A DNA stretch of 47,262 bases, from the NCBI GenBank assembly GCA_009773735.1, contig WSYG01000015.1:1-47262 (forward strand), written 5' to 3'. The notes beneath the pieces were generated by a model. The model made no database searches. It had not been told where the DNA came from and was given only the letters and a program-made list of their open reading frames with translations. Made by a program: the position numbers and the translations under genes. Origin of the DNA: Erysipelotrichaceae bacterium (GTDB taxonomy: Bacteria; Bacillota_I; Bacilli_A; Erysipelotrichales; Erysipelotrichaceae). Below are positions 18,679-28,220 of this stretch, piece by piece (within the stretch, counting starts at the first letter, position 1; every line of letters starts with the position of its first letter).

Positions 18679-18765
18679 GCCTTTACCTCCGCCGTACAAG
18701 ACGTGCTTAAACACATTATACGCCTAACTATATAAAGCAATATTATATCGCTCATAAATATTACA

Positions 18766-19698
18766 TTATCTAGTGTGGCAAAATTTATCTAAGACATAAG
18801 TTGCACGAATTGTATTGATTTTACTTCTTTGGCTCACTTTTTCCATGGTAAAGAAGTACTGTCCTGCATAACGAGGACTTAATGACCAGGCTTCATTTTG
18901 CCTTTTGCTTTCTAACCAATCTAGTGCATCTTTCATCCGTTCATCATAAGGTGAATCTGAGAAAGCAAAGTATTCTAGTGCTCGCAAGAGATCATAATGC
19001 CAATGATAAGGCCAATGCATTGATAAGAAATGTTCATCCATAATGTGTCCATCTTTATCACTCTTATATAAATGATGCATTAGTATGAATTCATTGGCTT
19101 CTTGGCGCATTCTTTTAACTTCATCCAATTTATACATGTAGCCATTTCTTTCATACTCCCACAATCCTTCAGCAACCGATAAAGTTGTATGAACTGAACT
19201 GTGATGAGTATGTTTTTTCCTGTATTGGCAATTGAAACCACCATCTTTAAGCTGTACTTTAATAAAGAAATCAATCAACGTTTTTAGTTTATCTTCAGTT
19301 GCTTTAAAGTAACAGGCAATGTTTAAAAACATACCAACAATACATACATCACTTGTAGGATAACCAACTCTATGTCCTAGACCTCCATCTTGGGCAATGT
19401 TTTGATCAAGGATCATTTCAACAGATTTCTGAATGATGGGATTCGTGTTTGGAAAACAAATCATTCTAAGCATCAGTAAAGTATAGTGAGTCGATGTAAA
19501 TTTTGGCAGATAATAGGCAAGACCCCAATGTCCATCTGGATTTTGATGGCTCAAAAAGGCGGCTCCCCAACCTGTCTTTTCAATTTCATTCTGACTTGAT
19601 TGAATTATCTTTGGGTCACTTTTTAAAAGATCTCGATGCAAACGAAAACGAATCACCGGATCAGAATCTTCTAGCCAGTCCAAGGTTTTTTTATCCAT
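18766..19698 (-). CDS. Terpenoid-cyclase-like alpha/alpha toroid protein
   Basis: A 310-residue soluble protein with repeat blocks seen in prenyltransferase/squalene-oxidase toroids: NPDGHWG, QDGGLGHR and KDGGFNC, each about 40-60 residues apart. A Trp/His-rich block (SMHWPYHWHYDLLRAL) lies in the C-terminal third. I see no DxDD or other cyclase acid motif, and there are no isoprenoid genes nearby, so catalytic terpene chemistry is not supported. Related stand-alone proteins are usually annotated only as hypothetical or prenyltransferase-like. AAGGGGAA precedes ATG 19698, and TATAAA lies just before it. The fold call is reasonable; the role is unknown. Confidence 0.6.
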   Translation of the reverse strand: MDKKTLDWLEDSDPVIRFRLHRDLLKSDPKIIQSSQNEIEKTGWGAAFLSHQNPDGHWGLAYYLPKFTSTHYTLLMLRMICFPNTNPIIQKSVEMILDQNIAQDGGLGHRVGYPTSDVCIVGMFLNIACYFKATEDKLKTLIDFFIKVQLKDGGFNCQYRKKHTHHSSVHTTLSVAEGLWEYERNGYMYKLDEVKRMRQEANEFILMHHLYKSDKDGHIMDEHFLSMHWPYHWHYDLLRALEYFAFSDSPYDERMKDALDWLESKRQNEAWSLSPRYAGQYFFTMEKVSQRSKINTIRATYVLDKFCHTR

Positions 19699-19724
19699 AG
19701 AACATTCCCCTTTATAAGAATTAT

Positions 19725-20267
19725 TTAAGCCTTGATTTCAAACTCAATCAACCACGTATCAATCATCTTGATGATCTGATCATGGATTCCATGACCTACA
19801 ATACTTTCTTCATGGATCTCATAGTCTTCAATCAATTCATCTTGATCTTCTTGTTTTAGAAGTTTATCAGATAATGGAAACAATACATTGTTTTCTTTGT
19901 GTAAGTGTCTACGGACAAAGATACTATATTCACCAAAGTGTTCTTGTAAGCTTACTAGATCCTTTTTTTCAATATCTTCACGCATATTTTGAACCATGGT
20001 TCGTCCAAGAACATGTTCGTGCATCAAGATCGCTATGACACCATCATTATCTGGGACCCCTTTTAAAACCAGGGTTGGAAACAGATAAGCATCTTCTTTA
20101 CCATGATGACACTTGTCTGTAAACGTTGATAAAAAATAGAGCACCTCATTACAGTATTTAAGTTTTATCTCTTCAGATTTTGCGGAATTCATGATGTCAT
20201 CCGCAATGTCTAAAACACTGAGTATCACTTCATGCTCATGCCTTAAATCATCTGTCGCTTTTCCCAT
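19725..20267 (-). CDS. Hemerythrin-like domain protein
   Basis: A 180-residue all-helical protein with the spaced His/Glu ligands of the hemerythrin HHE fold: HEHE near residue 10, HHGKEDAYLFP around 60, MHEH around 90 and HLHKENNVLFP around 120-130. Such proteins bind a di-iron centre and are linked to oxygen or nitric-oxide sensing and iron-cluster repair. I chose ATG 20267, since AAGGAAAC lies eight bases before it and the extra 11 codons to 20300 have no ribosome site. It stands alone between the toroid protein and the nucleotidyltransferase. In an anaerobe with PflB, oxygen or NO defence is plausible, but this is inference. Confidence 0.85.
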   Translation of the reverse strand: MGKATDDLRHEHEVILSVLDIADDIMNSAKSEEIKLKYCNEVLYFLSTFTDKCHHGKEDAYLFPTLVLKGVPDNDGVIAILMHEHVLGRTMVQNMREDIEKKDLVSLQEHFGEYSIFVRRHLHKENNVLFPLSDKLLKQEDQDELIEDYEIHEESIVGHGIHDQIIKMIDTWLIEFEIKA

Positions 20268-20353
20268 TCTTGTTTCCTTCTTTCTTTCAAAATAAGTCAA
20301 CAGAGGTCACTATCTATCCTTATTATACATCACTTTAGGATTTCATAAATCTA

Positions 20354-21220
20354 TCAAAGAGTGCTTTTGTTTCTAATCCTGGTTAAATGATCATGTAGAT
20401 TTTGCGCTTCGTCATCATGAAACGGAAGTTTGATTTCTTGACAAACCTCTAGAGCCATTTCTTTAAATAGACTCATCATTTCATAGACACTTGCCCATAT
20501 TTTGTCACTTGAGCCATCACAATAGGTCTTCAGTAAACGTTCATATCGTGATTCACTCAAAAATTCTTTAAAGGCTTTTCCGTGACTTCCGGTGGCGATT
20601 TGATATTGGTAATCTTGTGCGATATCCCACTCGATCATCTTCGTCAACATTTCTCGTACTGGTCCGTTCATCATCCACAAGGCATAGGGAATCTGATCTC
20701 TGGCCAATCCTTTTCCTACATTTTGTAGACACCAATAGAATTCATTCATACAGGTATTTACCATAAAGGAACTTGGCTTTGAAATCCAATAATCACGATC
20801 GGTTGGTAAACCTAAATCTTTAAATTGATGATCTTTATCCATAAGAAGAATGGTTAAACTATCTGTACCATATTCAATAAGTGCCTGATTGATGGTTTTA
20901 AAGCACAAATCGGTTCTGACATCATCCTTATATAGGATCAAAAAAATATATGAGTTGGGTCGCTTATTTGCTTCATAGAGAGTCTGTTCTACTTGATCAG
21001 CTTCTTGTAGGATTGCGATTTGTCCAAAGGTGTCGATCCAAGTATGATCATCCAAATACTTTTGGATATCATGACATACAAAAACCATATCATAATCCTG
21101 ATAATCATCTTTCATAATATTGGGATTGGCTTTTGAACCATTCATATAAGCTGCGCGAACATTATCATCATTTTGAGCAAATTCAAGAATCAAATTCATC
21201 ATTTCTTTTTCATTTCTCAT
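20354..21220 (-). CDS. ANT(6)-like aminoglycoside 6-adenylyltransferase family protein
   Basis: A 288-residue member of the streptomycin adenylyltransferase (AadE/ANT(6)) family. The nucleotidyltransferase core is visible as NGSKANPN followed by DYQDYDMVFV, with the two metal-binding Asp residues. The C-terminal helical domain contains the MNEFYWCLQNVGKGLARDQIPYA-type block. Length matches ANT(6) enzymes (about 285-300). It overlaps the preceding Imm-5-like gene by 11 bases, so the pair is translationally coupled. There are no mobile-element features and base composition looks like that of its neighbours, so this is more likely an intrinsic chromosomal homologue than acquired resistance. Drug modification is not demonstrated by sequence. 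Confidence 0.8.
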   Translation of the reverse strand: MRNEKEMMNLILEFAQNDDNVRAAYMNGSKANPNIMKDDYQDYDMVFVCHDIQKYLDDHTWIDTFGQIAILQEADQVEQTLYEANKRPNSYIFLILYKDDVRTDLCFKTINQALIEYGTDSLTILLMDKDHQFKDLGLPTDRDYWISKPSSFMVNTCMNEFYWCLQNVGKGLARDQIPYALWMMNGPVREMLTKMIEWDIAQDYQYQIATGSHGKAFKEFLSESRYERLLKTYCDGSSDKIWASVYEMMSLFKEMALEVCQEIKLPFHDDEAQNLHDHLTRIRNKSTL

Positions 21221-21671
21221 AATGATCCACGCTTTCTTTGATGTCTTTTAAATGTTGGATCTGCCAAACTCTTTCAATTAATCGTTCGCTTTCATTTCGA
21301 CAAGCTTTTAATCCATAGATGGCTGCCCCAATACAATGGGTTTGAACATGAATCGTTGCAATCGCATGACCACAAGCTCTGGCAGCTGCAATGGCATAAG
21401 GATCTTCCACAGATCGTGCTGCTGCATGAGCAGCTAAAGCACTGGTTCTAATTAATTTAAAAGGGACAACTTCTGTAAGCCATTGTCTTCCTAAAGTAAT
21501 GCATGTTCTTGGTCTAGGATCTTCAGGTGCAATGATCTCAAAACGATCGAGTGTACGCTCAGCGACATCAAGTGCCCATTTTAAAGCATCTCGTTTATCT
21601 AGAGTCAATAATTCATCAAGCATCGATTGTGTTTGAGCGTCAAAGCGAGGATTTTTTACTTTATCTTTCAT
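21210..21671 (-). CDS. Imm-5-like putative immunity-family protein
   Basis: A 153-residue, Ala- and Arg-rich helical protein. The block PRPRTCITLGRQWL, the SALAAHAAARSV segment and ACGHAIATIHVQTHC are characteristic of the family annotated as putative immunity proteins (Imm-5-like). No toxin gene is adjacent, and the immunity label is only a family name. I chose ATG 21671: TATACT lies exactly six bases upstream and no ribosome site is visible, suggesting a leaderless message. It begins 45 bases after purD's stop with no terminator between, so read-through from the purine operon is also possible. It overlaps the nucleotidyltransferase gene downstream. Confidence 0.6.
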   Translation of the reverse strand: MKDKVKNPRFDAQTQSMLDELLTLDKRDALKWALDVAERTLDRFEIIAPEDPRPRTCITLGRQWLTEVVPFKLIRTSALAAHAAARSVEDPYAIAAARACGHAIATIHVQTHCIGAAIYGLKACRNESERLIERVWQIQHLKDIKESVDHYEK

Positions 21672-21716
21672 AGAATAAGTATACACCCGACTTAATATTC
21701 AGGTTTAGGTGTTGGA

Positions 21717-22949
21717 TTATTTTATGCCGATATCATGTCGATAAAAAAGTTGAGGCGCATCGATTTTTAAGATTTCCGTATAAACTTTTTGTGCTGCTTC
21801 TTGAAGGGTCAGGGCCATTTCCACAACACATAGTACTCGTCCAGAAGCATTTCTAAACCCATCTTGATAAGAAGTACCCATATGATAAACTTGTGCTTCT
21901 ATGTGTTCTAAACCTATGATCTGTTGATCTTTTTCAAAGGTTCTAGGATAACCTTTTGATGCTAAAACAACACCTAAAGCAAAGCGAGGATCAAACTTTA
22001 GTTGAGGTTTTTTATCGTTGATCATATCGAAAATCACTTGATCAAGTGGATTCAGTAAGCGAGGTAATAAGACTTCAGTTTCAGGATCTCCAAATCTAGC
22101 ATTGAATTCTATGGTTTTTATACCATCTTTAGTGGCCATTAAACCACCGTATAAAACACCTTCAAAAGGATTTCCCTCTAGTACCATTGCCTGAGCAATG
22201 GGTCGCATGATTTTATCCATAGCTTCATCGATTTGGATCTGAGAAATTTGAGGTACAGGCGAGTAAGCTCCCATACCGCCAGTATTTGGACCTTGATCAA
22301 AGTCATAAGCACGTTTATGGTCACGGGCAATATCCATCGCTATGACTGTCTTTCCCTTCACAAACGCCATCAAAGAGAATTCTTCACCTTCAAGATATTC
22401 TTCTATAACAACCGGCGACACCACAGATTCGTCATGATAAATCTCATGGATCGCATCAATGGCTTCTTGATCTTTCATCGCTACCGTAACCCCTTTGCCT
22501 GCCATCAAACCATCGGCTTTGATGACAATAGGTGCAGGGTTTACAGAAAGATATTTTAGCGCTTCTGATTTGTTATAAACAGTTGTGTGTTGAGCGGTAG
22601 GGATACCATATTTATTCATGATCGTCTTAGCATAAGATTTGCTGGATTCAAGACGAGCCGCACTTGCGGTAGGTCCATAAATCGGTATGCCTTGAGCTGA
22701 CAACACATCGACGATCCCTTTAGATAAAGGTGCTTCAGGTCCTACAAATACCAGTGAAATCTGATTGGCTTTTGAGAATTCGATCAACGCATTAAAATCA
22801 TCTGTTGGGATGGGTATGATTTCAGCCACATCAGCCATTCCGGGATTTCCTGGGGCGACATAAACTTTCTCAACAGTGGGACTCTTTTTAAAGCAGGTCG
22901 CTAAAGCATGTTCACGACCTCCTGATCCTATGATCAAGATGCGGTTCAT
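21717..22949 (-). CDS. purD: Phosphoribosylamine-glycine ligase
   Basis: PurD joins glycine to phosphoribosylamine with ATP, the second step of purine synthesis. The 410-residue product has the family start GSGGREHAL, the segment VGPEAPLSKGI, ATP-grasp residues in the KADGLMAGKGV loop, the GPNTGGMGAYSP signature and EFNARFGDPETEV. Length is normal. Its ATG shares one base with the stop of purH (TAATG). It is the last gene of the purine operon, and no terminator hairpin follows before the next minus-strand gene. Confidence 0.97.
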   Translation of the reverse strand: MNRILIIGSGGREHALATCFKKSPTVEKVYVAPGNPGMADVAEIIPIPTDDFNALIEFSKANQISLVFVGPEAPLSKGIVDVLSAQGIPIYGPTASAARLESSKSYAKTIMNKYGIPTAQHTTVYNKSEALKYLSVNPAPIVIKADGLMAGKGVTVAMKDQEAIDAIHEIYHDESVVSPVVIEEYLEGEEFSLMAFVKGKTVIAMDIARDHKRAYDFDQGPNTGGMGAYSPVPQISQIQIDEAMDKIMRPIAQAMVLEGNPFEGVLYGGLMATKDGIKTIEFNARFGDPETEVLLPRLLNPLDQVIFDMINDKKPQLKFDPRFALGVVLASKGYPRTFEKDQQIIGLEHIEAQVYHMGTSYQDGFRNASGRVLCVVEMALTLQEAAQKVYTEILKIDAPQLFYRHDIGIK

Positions 22950-24484
22950 TAGTGTTTAAAATGCCTTTCACCGGTAAAGATCATGGCGAGTTGTGCTTCA
23001 TCACAAGCTGTAATAGAGTCTTGATCCTTGATCGATCCTCCAGGCTGGATGATACATGTGATCCCATATTGAGCAGCCAAAGCCACTGTATCGTTCATTG
23101 GAAAGAAGGCATCAGATGCTAAGGTTGCGCCTTTAGCTTTTTCACCAGCCTGTTTAAGCGCAATTTCAGCTGCACCGACACGATTCATTTGTCCTGCACC
23201 GATGCCTAAAGTCTGACCATCTTTTACGATGACGATCGCATTTGACTTAACATGTTTTACTACTTTTTCTCCAAATAAAGCATCATTGAGTTCTAAGGAA
23301 GTAGGTTGTTTCAAAGTGACTATTTTGATTTGTGATAAAGCACTTGAGTGTTTATCAGTATCCTGAGTCAATAAACCACCCGCAACTCTGACACTGGTCT
23401 TAATGTAAGGTCTTGAACTCTTGTCTGAAGTTTTCATCAATCGTATATTTTTCTTTTGCGTTAGAATGTCAAGCGCAGCAGATGAGAATGAAGGCGCTAA
23501 TACAATCTCTAAAAATATCTCAGAGAGTTCTTTAGCGATTTGATCATCAACTTCACGATTGAACGCAACAACACCTCCAAAGATACTAACTTTATCTGTA
23601 TCATATGCCTTTCGCCATGATTGATATATGTCCGAAGAAATCCCAACACCGCAAGGATTGGTATGTTTTAAAGCGATAACAGCCGGCTGATCAAATTCAC
23701 TCAACAATTGTAGAGCAGCAGCACCGTCTTGGATGTTGTTGTAGGAAAGTTCCTTGCCATGTAATTGTGTAGCAGCCGATAATGAATCACGTTCTTCAAA
23801 TGGAGTCGCATAGAAAGCAGCTTTTTGATGAGGATTCTCACCGTAACGCAAGGTTTGTTTCAAAACATAGGTTTCGGTGATGCGTTCAGGAAACTCAATA
23901 TTGACCAATGTATTCATATATTGAGCGATCAGGGCATCATAAGCAGCTGTTGTTCGGTAGACTTTCGCAGCCATGGCTTGTCTAAAGGCAAAATCAGTTT
24001 TACCTTTTTCATTAAGTTGAGAAATCAAACTTGGATAATCTAAAGGGTCACAAATAACAGTCACATCTTGATGATTCTTGGCTGCACTTCTTAACATCGA
24101 AGGTCCACCGATATCAATGTTTTCAATGGCTTCTTCAACTGTGCAGTCTGCTTTCTCAATTGCTTTTTGAAAAGGATACAGATTGACGATGACGTAATCG
24201 ATGGGTTGAATATGAGCACTTTGAATTTGTTGAAGATGAGAAGGATCTTGGCGCTTGAATAAAAGTCCGCCATGAACCAAAGGATGTAGTGTTTTGACTC
24301 TTCCATCCAACATTTCAGGAAAGCCAGTTACTTCTTCGATGCCTAAGACAGTTAGCCCTGCATCTTGCAGTGTTTTCTTCGTACCGCCGGTTGAGATGAG
24401 TTCAATGTCGTGATCAATCAAGACTTGTGCCAATTCAACCAAACCTGTTTTATCACTGACACTTAATAATGCTCTTTTCTTCAT
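22949..24484 (-). CDS. purH: Bifunctional AICAR formyltransferase / IMP cyclohydrolase
   Basis: PurH carries out the last two steps to IMP. The N-terminal MGS-like cyclohydrolase domain (residues about 1-195) starts with [14 protein letters not shown] and contains STGGT and LDGRVKTLHP. The formyltransferase domain has LRYGENPHQKAAFY, KHTNPCGVG and the C-terminal SDAFFPMNDTV. At 511 residues it is full length. Its start overlaps purN's stop by ATGA, and its own stop overlaps purD's start. The cofactor 10-formyl-tetrahydrofolate is known for the family; no folate gene lies nearby. Confidence 0.97.
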   Translation of the reverse strand: MKKRALLSVSDKTGLVELAQVLIDHDIELISTGGTKKTLQDAGLTVLGIEEVTGFPEMLDGRVKTLHPLVHGGLLFKRQDPSHLQQIQSAHIQPIDYVIVNLYPFQKAIEKADCTVEEAIENIDIGGPSMLRSAAKNHQDVTVICDPLDYPSLISQLNEKGKTDFAFRQAMAAKVYRTTAAYDALIAQYMNTLVNIEFPERITETYVLKQTLRYGENPHQKAAFYATPFEERDSLSAATQLHGKELSYNNIQDGAAALQLLSEFDQPAVIALKHTNPCGVGISSDIYQSWRKAYDTDKVSIFGGVVAFNREVDDQIAKELSEIFLEIVLAPSFSSAALDILTQKKNIRLMKTSDKSSRPYIKTSVRVAGGLLTQDTDKHSSALSQIKIVTLKQPTSLELNDALFGEKVVKHVKSNAIVIVKDGQTLGIGAGQMNRVGAAEIALKQAGEKAKGATLASDAFFPMNDTVALAAQYGITCIIQPGGSIKDQDSITACDEAQLAMIFTGERHFKH

Positions 24485-25053
24485 GTTGACTCCTTTAGTA
24501 GTTGCTCAATGACTTGTGGGTATAACTGATGTTCAAGTTGATGTAAGCGAGCTTCTGCTTCTGTTCTGCCTTCACCTTCTGTGATTTGAAAGGATACTTG
24601 CTTGATGATTTCTCCAGTATCCATGCCTTCATCAACATAATGGATACTAACTCCTAAGGTAGTATCTTTGTTCGCCAAAGCTTGACCTAAGGCATCTTTG
24701 CCTTTGTATTTGGGTAATAATGAAGGATGGATGTTGAGGATGTGTTTGGGATAGGCGTTGATTAATATGGGGCTTAATATGCGCATATAGCCAGCCAAGA
24801 TGAGCCAATCCGCATGCCATAATTGAACTTGATTAAGTATGGCTTCATCCATGGCGATCTTTGAAGGATATTGGTTTCTAAGAAAAATAGCACTGGGGAT
24901 ATTAAGACGAAATGCTCTGGATAAACATCCCGCATCATGATGATCACAGATCAATCCAATGATATCTGCATCCAATTGACCTTTGTTTTTTGCTTCAACG
25001 ATGGCTTCAAAATTGGTGCCGCTTCCTGAAGCGAAAATCACAAGTCGATTCAT
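24481..25053 (-). CDS. purN: Phosphoribosylglycinamide formyltransferase (folate type)
   Basis: PurN formylates GAR with 10-formyl-tetrahydrofolate. The 190-residue protein has the start [12 protein letters not shown], the catalytic Asn-His in [12 protein letters not shown], and the Asp in [11 protein letters not shown]. It is translationally coupled on both sides by ATGA overlaps (purM before, purH after). The formate-dependent alternative PurT is not seen here. Given PflB at the other end of the window, formate is available in this cell, but the route shown is the folate one. Confidence 0.96.
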   Translation of the reverse strand: MNRLVIFASGSGTNFEAIVEAKNKGQLDADIIGLICDHHDAGCLSRAFRLNIPSAIFLRNQYPSKIAMDEAILNQVQLWHADWLILAGYMRILSPILINAYPKHILNIHPSLLPKYKGKDALGQALANKDTTLGVSIHYVDEGMDTGEIIKQVSFQITEGEGRTEAEARLHQLEHQLYPQVIEQLLKEST

Positions 25054-26069
25054 ACAAACTGAATTCCTGGGATATTGGTTACTTCACCGATAACCTGAGC
25101 ATTTTCACCATGAGTACTTAGAATCGATAAAGTTTGTTCCAGATCTTTTTGATCCACAAGAAGGATCATACCGATTCCCATGTTGAAAATGTTGTACATT
25201 TCTGATTCATTGATCTTTCCTAAATCTTGTAACTTCTTAAAAATCGGGGGAATCGTCCATGAACCTTTCGTAATCAACAAACCTTGAGTGTCTTGTAGAC
25301 AACGAGGCATATTCTCAATAAATCCACCACCCGTTATATGGGCAATGCCTGAAACTTTGATTTCTTTTAGTACAGCCATAACAGCTTTCACATAGATTTT
25401 TGTAGGTGTAAGAATGGTTTCTCCTATAGTAGAACCTTCAAAAGGTTCATCTAGTGAAACATGATTATCTTTAAAAAGGATCTTTCTTACCAAAGAAAAA
25501 CCGTTTGAATGAATACCGCTTGATGATAATCCAATAACGACTTGACCTACTTTTACATTTTCAGTCGAGATCAGTTGTGATTTCTCTGCGATGCCTACTG
25601 AAAATCCTGCGATGTCATATTCACCATATTGATACATGTCTGGCATTTCTGCTGTTTCTCCACCGATCAGTGCACATCCAGCTAAGACACAACCATCCGC
25701 AACCCCTTTGACCAAGGCTTCAACGACTTCAGGTTTATTTTTTCCAATCGCGATATAATCCAGGAAATAAAGTGGTAAAGCCCCTTGCGCTAAGATGTCA
25801 TTTACACACATCGCAACCGCATCGATGCCTACCGTATCATGTTTATTCATCATAAAAGCAATCTTGAGTTTGGTTCCTACCCCATCTGTTCCACTCACCA
25901 AGACTGGTTCTTTGATGTTATAGAGAGATAGGTCGAAAAGACCTCCAAACGATCCAATATTGGACATCATGCCTAAGTTTCGTGTTCTTTCAGTGTGGTT
26001 CTTAATCCGCCTTACAGATTCATAGCCGGCTTCTAAATTGACACCTGCATTTGTATAATGTTGACTCAT
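25050..26069 (-). CDS. purM: Phosphoribosylformylglycinamidine cyclo-ligase (AIR synthetase)
   Basis: PurM closes the imidazole ring of AIR using ATP. The 339-residue protein contains the family pieces [12 protein letters not shown], the nucleotide-binding [34 protein letters not shown] and [12 protein letters not shown], and the C-terminal [13 protein letters not shown]. It lies 10 bases after purF with AAAGGAG just before ATG 26069, and overlaps purN by ATGA. It is homologous to the central part of PurL, encoded upstream in the same operon. No oddities seen. Confidence 0.97.
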   Translation of the reverse strand: MSQHYTNAGVNLEAGYESVRRIKNHTERTRNLGMMSNIGSFGGLFDLSLYNIKEPVLVSGTDGVGTKLKIAFMMNKHDTVGIDAVAMCVNDILAQGALPLYFLDYIAIGKNKPEVVEALVKGVADGCVLAGCALIGGETAEMPDMYQYGEYDIAGFSVGIAEKSQLISTENVKVGQVVIGLSSSGIHSNGFSLVRKILFKDNHVSLDEPFEGSTIGETILTPTKIYVKAVMAVLKEIKVSGIAHITGGGFIENMPRCLQDTQGLLITKGSWTIPPIFKKLQDLGKINESEMYNIFNMGIGMILLVDQKDLEQTLSILSTHGENAQVIGEVTNIPGIQFV

Positions 26070-26079
26070 GATTGCTCCT

Positions 26080-27492
26080 TTAGAATTTGCCGTCTTTATT
26101 GGCGTTTTCTATATGCTCATATAGATGCGTTGGATAATTCTTAGTAAAACAAGCATGACAGAAATCTCTGTTTCCTAAAGCTTGTTTTAAGCCATCCATG
26201 GATAGAAACTTTAGTGAGTCTGCTCTGATCAATTGTCTGACTGCTTCCACATCATTAAAAGCACTGATGAGTTCTTCATAAGTTGACGTATCAACGCCAT
26301 AGAAACAAGGCGCAATGATGGCTGGTGATGCGATCCGCATATGGATCTCTGCAGCCCCACATTGTCTAAGCATCTCAACGATCTTCATGGATGTTGTTCC
26401 ACGTACAATCGAATCATCGATCAACACAACTCTTTTTCCCGCAATGATTGATCTTAAAGGAGACAGTTTCATTTTGACGCCCTTTTCACGTAAAGCAGGT
26501 GAAGGTTCAATAAAGGTACGGCCCACATATCTATTCTTGATGAGACCCATTTCATAAGGAATCCCACTGGCTTCTGCGTATCCATAAGCAGCAGATAACG
26601 ATGAATCAGGTACCCCTATGACGATGTCCGCATCTACTGGACTTTCTTGGGCCAAGATACGTCCTGCTTCTTTGCGTGAACGATGAACGTTGAGGCCTAA
26701 AAGGTCACTGTCAGGACGCGAGAAATAGATGTATTCCATTGCACAAATCTTGGATTGGGTATCTTTTGAATAGAAGTCGCTGTGCAAACCATCTTTATCA
26801 ATGGTCACGATTTCACCAGGCAAAATATCACGTAAGAAAGTTGCCCCTACCGCATCCAGTGCACAGGTTTCACTGGCCACCACATAACCTTCATCCAGTG
26901 TCCCGATCGATAAAGGACGCAATCCATGACGATCTCGCATGGCATATAAACGATCTTTCGTTAAAATTAGAAACGCAAAAGCTCCTTCAAGATAAATCAA
27001 AGCTTCTTTGATGGCTGCGATGCGTTTGATACGTGAATCTTGGTAGATCAAATGAGCTAAGATTTCTGAATCAGAAGAACTTTGAAAGATTGATCCTTTA
27101 CGTTCTAGATTTTGTCTTAATATCTGAGAATTGACGATGTTTCCATTGTGACACAGGGCAAAATCACCACCACCATGTCTAAACAAGAAGGGTTGAACAT
27201 TTAGGATGCCACCACCACCTGTCGTAGAATATCGAACATGACCAATCGCATGCATCCCAATCAATTTCTTTAATACGGATTCAGGAAAAACATAACGAAC
27301 ATTGCCTTCATTTTTAACACTGGTCAATTTCTCATTATCTGAAACAACGATGCCTGCACCTTCTTGACCTCGGTGTTGTAGCGCATGAAGTCCATAATAA
27401 GATAGCTCTGAAGCTTTTGGGCAATTGAAAACACCAAATACTCCGCATTCTTCATGTAGTTCTCTTTCGTAGATCAGATTGATTTCGCTCAT
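26080..27492 (-). CDS. purF: Amidophosphoribosyltransferase
   Basis: PurF makes phosphoribosylamine from PRPP and glutamine, the committing step. The 470-residue protein starts with a 15-residue propeptide before the nucleophile Cys16 (HEECGVFG), as in Bacillus. The PRPP loop is [14 protein letters not shown]. Cysteines expected to hold the Bacillus-type [4Fe-4S] cluster are visible: one in KICAMEY, one in IIAPCFYG, and the C445/C448 pair in FCHAC. The cluster makes this class oxygen-labile, fitting an anaerobic or fermentative host. Its ATG overlaps purC's TGA. Confidence 0.97.
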   Translation of the reverse strand: MSEINLIYERELHEECGVFGVFNCPKASELSYYGLHALQHRGQEGAGIVVSDNEKLTSVKNEGNVRYVFPESVLKKLIGMHAIGHVRYSTTGGGGILNVQPFLFRHGGGDFALCHNGNIVNSQILRQNLERKGSIFQSSSDSEILAHLIYQDSRIKRIAAIKEALIYLEGAFAFLILTKDRLYAMRDRHGLRPLSIGTLDEGYVVASETCALDAVGATFLRDILPGEIVTIDKDGLHSDFYSKDTQSKICAMEYIYFSRPDSDLLGLNVHRSRKEAGRILAQESPVDADIVIGVPDSSLSAAYGYAEASGIPYEMGLIKNRYVGRTFIEPSPALREKGVKMKLSPLRSIIAGKRVVLIDDSIVRGTTSMKIVEMLRQCGAAEIHMRIASPAIIAPCFYGVDTSTYEELISAFNDVEAVRQLIRADSLKFLSMDGLKQALGNRDFCHACFTKNYPTHLYEHIENANKDGKF

Positions 27493-28208
27493 ACTGTTTT
27501 GATCAGTTCTAGACGTCTCAAAATTTCTTGGTAGGCATCTTCAACTTTTCCCAAGTCTCTTCTGAAACGATCTTTATCTAGCTTCATCATGGTTTCTTTA
27601 TCCCAGAAACGACAAGTGTCCGGTGAGATTTCATCTGCTAAGACAATTTTCCCATCAGGTGTTTTTCCAAATTCGATTTTAAAATCAACGAGTAAGATTC
27701 CTACTTGATCAAATAGTTTTTTAAGAACTTCATTGATTTGTAGTGTCAAGGTTTTGATGGTAATTAGTTCAGATTCACTCACAACACCCAACGCAAGCGC
27801 ATGATCTTCATTGATCAATGGATCGCCCAGCTCATCATTCTTGTAGCACAATTCATAGATTGGCTTTGGGGATGGTGTTCCTTCTGGAATATTGAGTCGT
27901 TTCGACATACCTCCTGCAATCACGTTTCTGACTATGACCTCTAGTGGGATGATGTGGACTTTCTTACAAAGTTGATCGCGATCATTAAGCGTTTCTAAAT
28001 AATGGGTTGGAATTCCAGCTCTGGCCATTTCTTTAAAAATGATGGTTGAGATCGCATTGTTGAGCATCCCTTTATGCTCGATCTGAGCTTTCTTTGCCCC
28101 ATTAAAGGCTGTCGCATCGTCTTTATAATGAATGATTAAGGCATCTTCTCTTTCACAGGTATAAAGCTGTTTGGCTTTGCCCTCATAAATCATGTTTAGT
28201 TTTTTCAT
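27489..28208 (-). CDS. purC: SAICAR synthetase
   Basis: PurC condenses aspartate with CAIR. The 239-residue protein has the family start YEGKAKQLYTC, the KDDATAFNG segment, the VRNVIAGGMSKRL block, and the C-terminal LADEISPDTCRFWD. Length is typical of bacterial PurC. AAAGGAG precedes ATG 28208, 12 bases after the purL stop, and its stop overlaps purF's start. The SAICAR lyase PurB, which follows in the pathway, is not in this operon. Confidence 0.97.
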   Translation of the reverse strand: MKKLNMIYEGKAKQLYTCEREDALIIHYKDDATAFNGAKKAQIEHKGMLNNAISTIIFKEMARAGIPTHYLETLNDRDQLCKKVHIIPLEVIVRNVIAGGMSKRLNIPEGTPSPKPIYELCYKNDELGDPLINEDHALALGVVSESELITIKTLTLQINEVLKKLFDQVGILLVDFKIEFGKTPDGKIVLADEISPDTCRFWDKETMMKLDKDRFRRDLGKVEDAYQEILRRLELIKTV

Positions 28209-28220
28209 ACTGTGCTCCTT

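Noticed and set aside
18766-19698. Squalene or terpene cyclase
   Set aside because: Toroid-type repeats are present but no DxDD or comparable catalytic motif and no isoprenoid neighbours.
20354-21220. Acquired aminoglycoside-resistance gene on a mobile element
   Set aside because: No transposase, integrase, terminal repeats or composition change are seen around it; it overlaps a chromosomal-type gene.
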